Shown here: piece by piece, positions 1 to 7,959 of the stretch
Numbering within the stretch: position 1 is the stretch's first letter
How the letters are laid out: each line of letters starts with the position of its first letter
DNA from: a bacterium
GTDB taxonomy: Bacteria > Hinthialibacterota > Hinthialibacteria > OLB16
Length of the DNA: 64,000 nucleotides
Assembly: GCA_022072055.1 (NCBI GenBank)
Contig: JAJVIK010000006.1
Coordinates: 62,001 to 126,000, forward strand
Direction: 5' to 3'
Translations under genes and position numbers: made by a program
Notes under the pieces: model-generated
Told to the model about the DNA's origin: nothing
What the model saw: the letters and a program-made list of their open reading frames with translations, nothing else
Databases searched by the model: none

Positions 1-917
1 GAGGTCGTCTTGGTCATCCAGATGTCCGGTTCGGCCCCCATCCGGATCGTGACAATCCCCTTGGTCCCGTAAATGTCCAAACCCCACCGCCCACCGTCTC
101 CATCAACTGTCTTCTTGGTTCCGAAGAAGCCGTGCAAGCCGTTCTCGAATCCGTAGGTCACCTGGATGTTGTCGCCCACCACGGGGCCGAGCGGTTCCGT
201 GGGGTCGTGGATGTCCGCCTTGGTGGCTGGGCGCTCCTCGACCGTGATGTCGGCGGCCACCCACTTGGGTTTGCCCACGAAATAGAGCATCAGGTCCATG
301 ATGTGCGTTCCGAGCACAAGCAGGTCCTCGCCGCCGGCCCGGTCATCTTCCTTACCGCGCCCGCGCATCTCCAGCACCTCGCCGATAATCTTGTCCTCAA
401 AGATCAATTTCTTGGCGTGGGCCACATGCGGGGTGGCGCGCTTCTGATGGGCCACTCCCCATTTCAAGTTCTTGGCCTCAGTGGCCGCCACCATCGCATC
501 CGCCTCGGCCAGATCGGTCGCCACCGGCTTCTCCATGTAGCCATGCGCTCCGATCTCCGCGCAAGCGAGCACATATTCCTTGTGCCTGGTGGTGATCCTT
601 GGTCCGACCGCGACCAGGTTGGGTTTCTCTTTCTCCAGCATCTCTATGTAATCGGCGTAGGTCCGCGCCGCGCCGCATTCCTTGGAAAACTTCTTCCGCG
701 CCTTCTCGTGCGGATCGGCCAGCCCCACAACCTCCACATCTGAGCGCTTCGAGAAGGCCATGTGCAACGAGTGGCCATACCCGCCGTTATCCCAATCGCC
801 GATCACACAGGCCTTGTATTTCTTGGCTTCTTGGGCAAATGCGGATCGCCCCAGGAATGGTGAAGTGAGCGAGAGAACGGCGGCTCCGGCGAGGAATTCT
901 CGGCGACTTTGGGACAT
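1..917 (-). CDS. Gfo/Idh/MocA family oxidoreductase, exported (3' end outside window)
   Basis: The frame is open from an ATG at 917 to the left edge, giving 305 visible codons; the C-terminus is missing. The N-terminus has a twin-arginine-type signal (SRREFLAGA, residues 4-12), so export in folded form with its cofactor is likely. A Rossmann-type start (CVIGDWDNGGYG) and the EKP signature of this family (residues 129-131, YMEKPVA) are visible, followed by the usual mixed alpha/beta substrate domain. Family members are NAD(P)-dependent sugar or inositol dehydrogenases; TAT-exported copies are abundant in planctomycete-like genomes. GGAGG lies 8 nt before the ATG. Substrate unknown. Confidence 0.9.
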   Translation of the reverse strand, partial: MSQSRREFLAGAAVLSLTSPFLGRSAFAQEAKKYKACVIGDWDNGGYGHSLHMAFSKRSDVEVVGLADPHEKARKKFSKECGAARTYADYIEMLEKEKPNLVAVGPRITTRHKEYVLACAEIGAHGYMEKPVATDLAEADAMVAATEAKNLKWGVAHQKRATPHVAHAKKLIFEDKIIGEVLEMRGRGKEDDRAGGEDLLVLGTHIMDLMLYFVGKPKWVAADITVEERPATKADIHDPTEPLGPVVGDNIQVTYGFENGLHGFFGTKKTVDGDGGRWGLDIYGTKGIVTIRMGAEPDIWMTKTT

Positions 918-967
918 GGGGGTGGCCTCCGGATTAGGTCTTTGATGAACTTGATTTCAAGGAGGAA

Positions 968-996
968 ATGAGAATCTTCGGGGCGATGTTTGTCAA
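968..996 (-). promoter_or_regulatory. sigma70-type promoter for the oxidoreductase gene
   Basis: Reading the minus strand, TTGACA (991-996) is followed by 17 nt and TCTCAT (968-973), 4 of 6 matches to the -10 consensus. Transcription would begin near 961, about 44 nt before the ATG at 917. The -10 overlaps the first possible ATG (968) of the divergent radical SAM gene. Confidence 0.5.
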
Positions 997-1927
997 CAGT
1001 TTGCTCATTCGCACCCCCCGGCGGGACTCCCGGACCCAATTGGCGGCTGCTGACAGGGAGACGCTTGACGCCCAACAAACCCACCGACAGACTCAGCGCA
1101 TGGTCAGACGATTCGGTTCCCAGTCCGGCACGCGGACCCTTGAGGAAGGCAGGGTGGTCGTGCATGGCCTTCTCCCGGACGTGGTCTTCGGCCCGGTCGA
1201 TTCACGGCGCTATGGGAAGTCTCTAGGAGTGAATCCCTTTCCGCTCGGAGAGAAGATCTGCTCCTTCAATTGCCCTTATTGCGAGTGCGGCTGGACCAAC
1301 AAGCTCTGGGTGGGGATGCATGAGGAGATTGTCTGGCCGAGCGTCAGCCAGATCGCCTCGGAGATCGAAACCCGACTCCAAAAGATGCTTGAGCATGGCG
1401 AGAGCCTGGGGGCGATTACCTTCGCGGGCAACGGCGAGCCCACCCTCCATCCCGAATTCCCAGCCTTGATCGATGCCGGCATCAGCCTCCGCGACCACCT
1501 CGCCCCGTGCGCAAAGGTTGTGGTTCTGACCAATGCCACGGAATTGGGCCGTCGGGAGATTCGCGAGGCGCTTCTGCGCGTGGAGGAGCCGTGCATGAAG
1601 CTCGACGCGGTCTCCACTCAGGTGGTGAGCCGGATCAACAAGCCGCATGCCTCCGTGGAGATGGCGAGGATTATCGAATGGATCGCGGACTTCCCAAGCC
1701 CGATCATCCAGTCGATGTTCGTCCAGGGTCCCGCCGACAACACCGGCGAGAAGGAGGTCACCCTCTGGCTGGATGCACTCAAGCAAATCCGACCGGCCCG
1801 TGTCGACATCTATAGTCTCGACCGAACTCCCCCGGACCGCCGTCTCACCAGGGTCTCCTCTGAAGAGCTGGAAGAGATCGCCTCACGCGCCCGCGAAGTC
1901 CTGAACGTTCCGGTGGGGGTTTACTAG
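968..1927 (+). CDS. radical SAM protein (COG0731-like)
   Basis: 319 codons. The radical SAM cluster motif is C98-x3-C102-x2-C105, preceded by FGPVDSRRYGKSLGVN, a hallmark of the COG0731 group related to wyosine synthases. FAGNGEPTLHPEF is the glycine-rich SAM-binding strand. Members carry a 4Fe-4S cluster and SAM; the substrate of this bacterial branch is not established. The start is uncertain. AAGGAGG sits only 2 nt before the ATG at 968, and residues 1-45 look unlike the family, so ATG 1100 (codon 45) is a real alternative. The gene stands alone, divergent from the oxidoreductase. Confidence 0.85.
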   Translation: MRIFGAMFVNSLLIRTPRRDSRTQLAAADRETLDAQQTHRQTQRMVRRFGSQSGTRTLEEGRVVVHGLLPDVVFGPVDSRRYGKSLGVNPFPLGEKICSFNCPYCECGWTNKLWVGMHEEIVWPSVSQIASEIETRLQKMLEHGESLGAITFAGNGEPTLHPEFPALIDAGISLRDHLAPCAKVVVLTNATELGRREIREALLRVEEPCMKLDAVSTQVVSRINKPHASVEMARIIEWIADFPSPIIQSMFVQGPADNTGEKEVTLWLDALKQIRPARVDIYSLDRTPPDRRLTRVSSEELEEIASRAREVLNVPVGVY

Positions 1928-2026
1928 AGCGTTTCTCACGCGAATGTAGCGTTGGAGGGACGCGCGCGCCATCGCGTGCCGGGGCCCCGCAAGACCTGCC
2001 ACGACCAAGCGTGGCCCTCCGAGGCC

Positions 2027-3319
2027 CTACACCCTTTTCAGCAATTCCACCGCCGCCTCTTTCAGTGCGCTTGCGGCGTTGGGAGCAAAGGGTGGCAGGT
2101 CAAGGATCTTCGGGACCACCACGGCGGCGTACTCGTCCTTCTCATAGGCCCTTGGATCCGTGAGATACCCGACAAAATCATCCGTGTACCCCACCACCAG
2201 CGTGTCCGGGAAGGGCGAATCGCGGCGCACAGCGAGACCGTAGTAGCTGTACAGCTCCGAGCCATGGAAGAGCAGCGCCGCATCCCCAAGCGCAAGCGCG
2301 GAAATGGGAGTGGAGAGCGTGGCCCTGGTCTTGTCGATCTTCTCCGCGCCGCGCGCCCAGTCCTCCGCGAATCCGGGATCCACCCACACGCCCTCCTTGC
2401 AGGCGGCCGGGTCCTTTCGATACGTGACAAGCCACTCCTCAAGGAGCGGAAGGTTCAGCGGGAGTTCCACTCGCCCCGACTGGATCCGGAGCCTGTCCAC
2501 ATCGACCAGCCGTCCGTGCCCGATGGCGTGGTGCAGGGCGGGCAATACCGCCCGAGCAGTCTCCTCGGGGTCTCCGATCCAGGGGGTTCCATCCCCCGGG
2601 TTCACATCCCCGATATGCCCCTGAAGGAACCCGACATCGATGGGATGCGCGGGGAGAATTCGCTCGGCCACGATCCCTGGCCAATCCGGGCCCGCCAGTC
2701 CATCCGTGAAACAGACCGGATGGGCGCAGAAATGATACCACGCCAGGTCCGGCTTTCCGTTCGAGCGGACGAAATAGAGGCAATGCAGGGCAGTGTCCAA
2801 CCAGCGCTCGGAATCGCTGGATTCCGGGCCGAATGCCTCACCGGTCTTCCAGGTCGGCGTGGTCCGATTGAAGTTTCCCCCCACGACCTTGTGCTCCCCG
2901 AGATAAAGGTCACACGGCGAGAGGTCTTCCACCGCCTTGTGTACCGCTTCGAGCGCGGCATCGGCCACCTTCATCCGGTAGCCCTCATCCTCGGCTCCCC
3001 ACTGACGAAAAAAGCGCAGCGCGGGGGTGGAATGGCTGTGCGTCGCGGTGACCATGACATGGGAGGCCGGAATGCCGATTTCTTGTTCCACCGCCTCCTT
3101 CACCGTCCGAGCGAATTCTGAGGAGATTGCGCAGATTTCCAGGGAAACAATCGCCGCCCGGCTAACCCCGGTCTTGAGCGCCAAGGCCCGCGCGCCGGTC
3201 TTGCCGCGGACTCCTTCCACGCGGCGCTCCTTGCCGGGGGCGCGGTGAAAGCCCGCCATCTCAATCCCCAACGGCGGGGTGATGTCCGCCTTCCCCTGAC
3301 CAGCCTCCAGCACGCTCAC
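2027..3319 (-). CDS. neutral/alkaline ceramidase N-terminal-domain-like protein
   Basis: 430 codons from a GTG at 3319, chosen because GGGAGG lies 7 nt upstream and the GTG shares a GTGA overlap with the stop of the preceding gene. The start AGQGKADITPPLGIEMAGF and the metal-site-like ATHSHSTP and CAHPVCF match the neutral ceramidase N-terminal fold. Known members hydrolyse the amide bond of ceramide with zinc, but short bacterial versions like this one, without the C-terminal domain, often have unknown substrates. No signal peptide is visible. It is the last gene of the overlapping operon that runs from 6727. Confidence 0.8.
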   Translation of the reverse strand: MSVLEAGQGKADITPPLGIEMAGFHRAPGKERRVEGVRGKTGARALALKTGVSRAAIVSLEICAISSEFARTVKEAVEQEIGIPASHVMVTATHSHSTPALRFFRQWGAEDEGYRMKVADAALEAVHKAVEDLSPCDLYLGEHKVVGGNFNRTTPTWKTGEAFGPESSDSERWLDTALHCLYFVRSNGKPDLAWYHFCAHPVCFTDGLAGPDWPGIVAERILPAHPIDVGFLQGHIGDVNPGDGTPWIGDPEETARAVLPALHHAIGHGRLVDVDRLRIQSGRVELPLNLPLLEEWLVTYRKDPAACKEGVWVDPGFAEDWARGAEKIDKTRATLSTPISALALGDAALLFHGSELYSYYGLAVRRDSPFPDTLVVGYTDDFVGYLTDPRAYEKDEYAAVVVPKILDLPPFAPNAASALKEAAVELLKRV

Positions 3320-4656
3320 GGTCCATCCTCCCAACTGAAGCGTTTCGGAACGAAGCTAGGATAAGGCGGGGAAGGAACACTGTCTTCCGGCATCCTCAAT
3401 TCGACCTTGTCGCCCGGCTCCACGCAGACCACCTTCCAGCGCGGACGTTTCCCCTTGTAACGCAGCTCGAAAGTGTGGCAGCCCCCTCGGAGGCGGATGA
3501 GCTCCTCGTGGAGGTGGTGACGGTCATTCACAAACATCTCCAAGTCATCGATCTTGTGCGTGGGCACATTCAGGACTCGCACCTCGGCCAACCCCCGGTG
3601 AGGAAGGTCCGCCCAAACCGGGACATGGACCAGCCATACCGCGGCGGCCACCGCGAACCACATCCCGGAAAGCACGAACCGCAAGCCTGAGCCGACCACG
3701 AATTGCGCCGCCAGAACCGCCGCCGGAAGGCTGGGGAGCATGAACAGGTCCCAGTCTCGCTTGCCGCAGTCGGGATGAAACACGATGAGGAACACCAGCC
3801 CGCAAACGAGCAGCAGGGCGATCTGGAGAGTCCGCGGATCACGTCTCTCCTTCCAGGTTTGAAGTAAGGCCAAGGGCAAAGTCACTTGCGTGGCCATCCA
3901 AAGAAAATAGAGCTTGATCTCCAGGTGTCTGAGGGTGAAGAAGGGGCCGAATTCCTGTTCCGCGGAATGCACAAAGGCGCGCCGAAAGCTTCCCCCCGTC
4001 ACCCCCTCGCCCACCGCGTGATAGCGAATAAACACCCAAAGCCCAACCACGAGCAAGGTAGAAAGCAGCCAGTAGCGCCACTCGCGTAAGGCGGTCCGGA
4101 ACTGTAAGAGGAATCCAAGGACCAGGGCGGGAACGAGAAAAGCCGCAACCAGATGGAACCACATCATCCCCGCCACGATCAGGCCGAGCAGGTAATGCGG
4201 CCATTTCCCTGCTTCCACTCTGTCGATGGCGAGGATCCAAAGCGCCAACATGCAGGTGGGCAACGCGTAGGACTCGACCGCTCCATGAAAAAGGAGCACA
4301 TACCCCGATGAGAGACAGAGAGCCAACGAAAGCCACGGATGCGGTTTGTCCATCCAGTATCGTCGCAGAATGACCACCGCCGCCGCGCCCGCGATGGACG
4401 AAACCAGGGATATCGACAAGGCGGGCGGCCAGTGGAACTGGGGATGCAAAATCCGGTGGGCCAGCTGCATGGCGGCGACACAGAGCGGTTCCCGCTTGTA
4501 GAACCACATTCCTTCATGGATGCGACGGTCCATGATCTCCGAGTCTCCACCAAAGAAGCCGTGGGGACGCCAGAACCAGAACCAGGCCAGGGCCGCCATG
4601 AAGAGCGCGGAGTCAAGCAGGCGCTCCCTGAGGTCGGGGTCGAGACGTAACTTCAT
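3316..4656 (-). CDS. polytopic membrane protein, GT-C glycosyltransferase-like
   Basis: 446 codons with about ten hydrophobic segments between residues 15 and 355, then a soluble tail of roughly 90 residues. FFGGDSE (residues 34-40), just after the first membrane helix, resembles the acidic first-loop motif of GT-C enzymes, which use lipid-linked sugar donors. CGKRDWDLF is a second conserved-looking periplasmic loop. ATGA overlap with prmC upstream and GTGA overlap with the ceramidase-like gene downstream imply translational coupling. The GT-C assignment rests on topology and the acidic motif only; donor and acceptor are unknown. Confidence 0.65.
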   Translation of the reverse strand: MKLRLDPDLRERLLDSALFMAALAWFWFWRPHGFFGGDSEIMDRRIHEGMWFYKREPLCVAAMQLAHRILHPQFHWPPALSISLVSSIAGAAAVVILRRYWMDKPHPWLSLALCLSSGYVLLFHGAVESYALPTCMLALWILAIDRVEAGKWPHYLLGLIVAGMMWFHLVAAFLVPALVLGFLLQFRTALREWRYWLLSTLLVVGLWVFIRYHAVGEGVTGGSFRRAFVHSAEQEFGPFFTLRHLEIKLYFLWMATQVTLPLALLQTWKERRDPRTLQIALLLVCGLVFLIVFHPDCGKRDWDLFMLPSLPAAVLAAQFVVGSGLRFVLSGMWFAVAAAVWLVHVPVWADLPHRGLAEVRVLNVPTHKIDDLEMFVNDRHHLHEELIRLRGGCHTFELRYKGKRPRWKVVCVEPGDKVELRMPEDSVPSPPYPSFVPKRFSWEDGP

Positions 4657-5540
4657 CGAATGACCCCCGGAGACCTCTCGGAGGGACGACGCCCGCTCAG
4701 GAATCGCTCCTTTCCCGCCAAGTCACGGTGAATCTGAGTTCCCACAAACCCAGCCTCCCCAAGCAGAGCAACCACTCCGGCGGCGACAGTCGGACTCCCT
4801 TCGACGAGCACTTGTCCCCCCGGTGACAGACACCGGTAAGCTTGGGGAAGGAGGGTGCGATAGGCATCCAACCCATCCACTCCGCCTCGGAGCGCGCCAG
4901 CCGGTTCGTGCAAGGCGATCTGGGGGTCGAGGGAGTCCATTTCCTCATCGGTCAGGTAGGGAGGATTACTCACCACCAAATCCAGACTGTGCTCCGCGAA
5001 TGCCTCCAGCCAGTTGGAACATACCCAGCCCACACGGCGGCGCGCGTCATTGGCGACCGAGACACCGAGAGCCTCGCCTGACACATCACAACCCAAGATC
5101 CTGGCCTCCGGGTACAACTCCACCAAGGAAAGCGCAATGCAGCCGGAACCTGTGCCCGCGTCCAGAATCCGCCTGGCGCTGGGCTGAAGACTCGACGCAA
5201 GGTCCGGGATTTCCTCGGTCTCGGGTCGAGGAATGAGGACCGCGGGAGTCACCCGAAGACTCAGGTTGCGGAACTCTTTGAAGCCGAGAATGTAGGCCAC
5301 CGGCTCGTGCCGAGCACGGCGCGCCAACAGACCTTCCGCTATCTCAATCTCATCAGGCGTCAGAACAACATCCGGATGGATCAAGAGCTGACTTCGAGAG
5401 ACACCAAGCGCGAAGGCGAGCAGCAGTTCCGCCGATAGGCGTGGGGATTCCACCCTGATCTCCGCGAGCCGCGAAGCGGCCGACCGGACCCAGTCACCTC
5501 TTGAGATATCGAGGCGTTTTGTTCCCACAGTCCAGTCCAT
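4653..5540 (-). CDS. prmC: peptide chain release factor N5-glutamine methyltransferase
   Basis: 295 codons. PrmC methylates the glutamine of the GGQ motif in release factors RF1/RF2 using SAM. A helical N-terminal domain (residues 1-80) precedes the catalytic domain, with RPETEE at 105-110, the SAM-binding DAGTGSGCIAL at 127-137 and the catalytic NPPY at 192-195. Length matches the family. The start overlaps the stop of the glycosyltransferase gene by one base and the stop overlaps the next start as ATGA. prmC commonly sits next to prfA; here it is embedded between glycan-related genes instead. Confidence 0.95.
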   Translation of the reverse strand: MDWTVGTKRLDISRGDWVRSAASRLAEIRVESPRLSAELLLAFALGVSRSQLLIHPDVVLTPDEIEIAEGLLARRARHEPVAYILGFKEFRNLSLRVTPAVLIPRPETEEIPDLASSLQPSARRILDAGTGSGCIALSLVELYPEARILGCDVSGEALGVSVANDARRRVGWVCSNWLEAFAEHSLDLVVSNPPYLTDEEMDSLDPQIALHEPAGALRGGVDGLDAYRTLLPQAYRCLSPGGQVLVEGSPTVAAGVVALLGEAGFVGTQIHRDLAGKERFLSGRRPSERSPGVIR

Positions 5541-6727
5541 CAGCCGGATCGCCCACGTCGCGCGAGGCAGCGTTCATAGGCGGCCTCGAGTTTTTCGCCT
5601 TGCCGAATCCAGGAGAGTTCCCCCTCGGCCAGCGCGCGCGCCCGGTCCCCCATTTGGGCGCGGTTCCCCGGATTCCGGAGCAATTCGAGAATGCCCCCGG
5701 CCATCCCTTTAGGAGTCGGGTCCGTGGCGATTCCGGCGCCCTCACGGTGAATGACCTCCGCTGGGTCCCCTACGCTCGAAACCACGGTCGCCCGACCGGA
5801 GGCGAGGTAATCCCCGACCTTGATCGGCCAGCGCGCGCGGTTGGCGGGGTTATTCGGCAAGGGCAGCAGGTGAATGTCCGCCGCGGAAAGTGGGACCGCC
5901 AGACGCTCCGGCTCAACTCGACCCAGGAAACGAACCCGCGAGGCGCGCTCGCCCAATCCCCCACGGACAATCTCCTCGATGCGGCTGTCTTTATCCTGAC
6001 CCGCGACGACGAGGAGGGTTTCAGGAAACTCGGCGAGCACATGAAGAAGCGCCTGGATCATCAACTCGAAATCCCAAAAGGCGAAACCCACGAACGAGAG
6101 AATCGGCGCACTCAAGGGTAAGCCGAGCTCTTCCCGGCAGCGCGCCTGGTCCAGAGGGCGAATCCGGGTCGTGTCGCAGCCGGATGGAACCATCGTAAGC
6201 CGCTCCTCGGGGATTCCGATGCCTCGCGCCCGGTCCCAAAGGGCGCGAGAGACCACGGTCACCAGGTCCGCCGACCTCTTGAACCCCTCCTCCAGAAAGC
6301 GCGCCTCCAGGCGGTCCACAAACCCCCACCTCCTTCTCGGCGTGGTGATTCCCCCTCGGGTCCACCAGTCGGACCAGTCCACCACCAAGGGGGTTCCCCG
6401 CAAACGGGAAAAGAGCGCGGGAACGAGGACATTGGGGCGATGCTCAAAGGCGTGAATCAGGTCCCAGCGACCGAGCGCGAGAGGGAGACGTGAGAGGATG
6501 TCGATGGGGGCGTAACCGCCGTCATGGGTCCCGACTTGTCCGAGGCGCGGGGGGAGCAGGATGCGAACCCCACCATCCTCCATCCGACCCCAACGCACGG
6601 AAGCGCTATCCGCCGCGGACACGAGATCCACCGAGTGGCCCCGGGCGACCAGATGTCTGGCCAGATGCAAGCACCGAAGGAAGCTCCCCCGGCCGACCAG
6701 GTTGTGATTCAGCATCAGAACCCGCAT
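5540..6727 (-). CDS. GT4-type glycosyltransferase
   Basis: 395 codons. The N-terminal half begins MRVLMLNHNLVGRGSFLRC and has the GT-B fold; the C-terminal half carries ILSFVGFAFWD, FLGRVEPERL and SAADIHLLPLPNNPANRARWPIKVGDYLASGR, the donor nucleotide-sugar region of family 4. It is likely cytoplasmic and adds a hexose during polysaccharide or glycolipid assembly. First gene of the 6727-2027 operon. Its AGGA ribosome-binding site, 5 nt before the ATG, lies inside a strong intergenic hairpin (6728-6772). Confidence 0.88.
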   Translation of the reverse strand: MRVLMLNHNLVGRGSFLRCLHLARHLVARGHSVDLVSAADSASVRWGRMEDGGVRILLPPRLGQVGTHDGGYAPIDILSRLPLALGRWDLIHAFEHRPNVLVPALFSRLRGTPLVVDWSDWWTRGGITTPRRRWGFVDRLEARFLEEGFKRSADLVTVVSRALWDRARGIGIPEERLTMVPSGCDTTRIRPLDQARCREELGLPLSAPILSFVGFAFWDFELMIQALLHVLAEFPETLLVVAGQDKDSRIEEIVRGGLGERASRVRFLGRVEPERLAVPLSAADIHLLPLPNNPANRARWPIKVGDYLASGRATVVSSVGDPAEVIHREGAGIATDPTPKGMAGGILELLRNPGNRAQMGDRARALAEGELSWIRQGEKLEAAYERCLARRGRSG

Positions 6728-6772
6728 GCGCTTCCTATCGCACGTTGCCCGCGAAAGGGCAAGTGGAAGCGC
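6728..6772 (-). promoter_or_regulatory. intergenic hairpin covering the ribosome-binding site of the GT4 gene
   Basis: Outer arms GCGCTTCC (6728-6735) and GGAAGCGC (6765-6772) pair perfectly. Inside them TTGCCC (6745-6750) and GGGCAA (6757-6762) form a second perfect stem around a 6-nt loop. In the minus-strand transcript the outer arm next to the ATG contains the AGGA Shine-Dalgarno. There is no U tract, so simple termination is less likely than RNA-level control or processing between gspF and the GT4 operon. Confidence 0.65.
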
Positions 6773-6793
6773 CGTAAACAGCGGGAATCCGGG

Positions 6794-7924
6794 TTAGTCC
6801 ACCAACTGCCAAAGCTGAAAGTAGGGCAAGTACGCCGCCAGCGCCACCAGAAGAACCAGACCACCGAGGGTCAGGATCATCAGCGCCTCTTGGACCTGGG
6901 TGAAAATCTCGATGGCCGAATCCACCTCCTCGGTGAACGCTTGCGCGATTTTATCGAGGACCATGTCCAGGGTGCCGGACTCATCCCCGATCGCGAGCAT
7001 GTCGATCATCAGCTGGGGGTAGATCCTGCTCTCCTCCAGCGGTTTCACCATGCTCCCGCCTTCTTCGACAATTCGCGCGGTGTTGCGGAACGAGGAGGAA
7101 ACGAAATAGTTGGGTTGGGTCTGAGCGACAATCTTGAGGCATGAGATGATCGGAATCCCGCAGTGGACCAGAGTGGAGAAGGTCGCCGACACCCTTGCGG
7201 CCACCACCCGCACTCCCAGGAAGTTCCCCACGAGCGGGATCTTCAGCTTAAGCCAATCCTCCAGGATCTTCCCCGGCAGGGTCCTTCTCGCCACGCCAAT
7301 CCCCACGGCGGCCGCGAAGACCACGAGCAGCAGGAACTTCCAGTGGTGCAGAACATACTGCCCAATGGAATCCACCATCCGGGTGATCCAGGGGAGCTCG
7401 ATCTTCGGGTTGGACTTGAGCGGTTCGAGGATGTTCGGGAAGACAAACACAATCAGCACCAGCAGCACCGCGATGAGGACCATCACCGCGAGGACCGGAT
7501 AGACCGAGGCCGCGACCACCTTGCGCCGCAGCCGCACAACCTTCTCAAGGTGAGTCGCGAGCCTGCGCAGGGATTCATCCAGAACGCCGCCCGTTTCCCC
7601 CACCTTGATGATGCCGATCATCATTTCATCGAACACCGAGGGGTAGTTCGCCATCGCCGCGGCCACCGTGTTGCCGTTCTCCACGCTCTGGTGGATCTCC
7701 TTGACCATGCCGCGCAGTCGCGGGTGGCTCACGCGCTCGGAGAGAATCTTGAGCACGCGCAGCAGCGGGATGCCGGCGTCCAGCATGATCGACATCTCTC
7801 GACACAGCGTGGCGAGCTGAATCTTGGAAACATGATGGTTGCTCCAGAAATAGAACCCGATGATGAGAACGACGATGGGCGCCGCGATCTCGATGAACAA
7901 AACGATGAGTTGCCCGGGTGTCAT
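6794..7924 (-). CDS. gspF: type II secretion / type IV pilus inner-membrane platform protein
   Basis: 376 codons. GspF/PilC proteins form the inner-membrane platform that the assembly ATPase turns during pseudopilus growth. Two repeats of the T2SSF domain are visible: one with SIMLDAGIPLLRVLKIL, the second with ATFSTLVHCGIPIISCLKI. Long hydrophobic helices lie around residues 8-27, 135-160 and 195-215, with a last one near 350-370. GETGGVLDESL and GDESGTLDMVLDKIA are the conserved end of each repeat. It follows gspE by 35 nt. It could equally be called pilC, because no outer-membrane or motility gene is present to decide. Confidence 0.92.
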   Translation of the reverse strand: MTPGQLIVLFIEIAAPIVVLIIGFYFWSNHHVSKIQLATLCREMSIMLDAGIPLLRVLKILSERVSHPRLRGMVKEIHQSVENGNTVAAAMANYPSVFDEMMIGIIKVGETGGVLDESLRRLATHLEKVVRLRRKVVAASVYPVLAVMVLIAVLLVLIVFVFPNILEPLKSNPKIELPWITRMVDSIGQYVLHHWKFLLLVVFAAAVGIGVARRTLPGKILEDWLKLKIPLVGNFLGVRVVAARVSATFSTLVHCGIPIISCLKIVAQTQPNYFVSSSFRNTARIVEEGGSMVKPLEESRIYPQLMIDMLAIGDESGTLDMVLDKIAQAFTEEVDSAIEIFTQVQEALMILTLGGLVLLVALAAYLPYFQLWQLVD

Positions 7925-7959
7925 GTAAAAGTCTCCTCGGCCTCTAGTGTCTCAATGAT

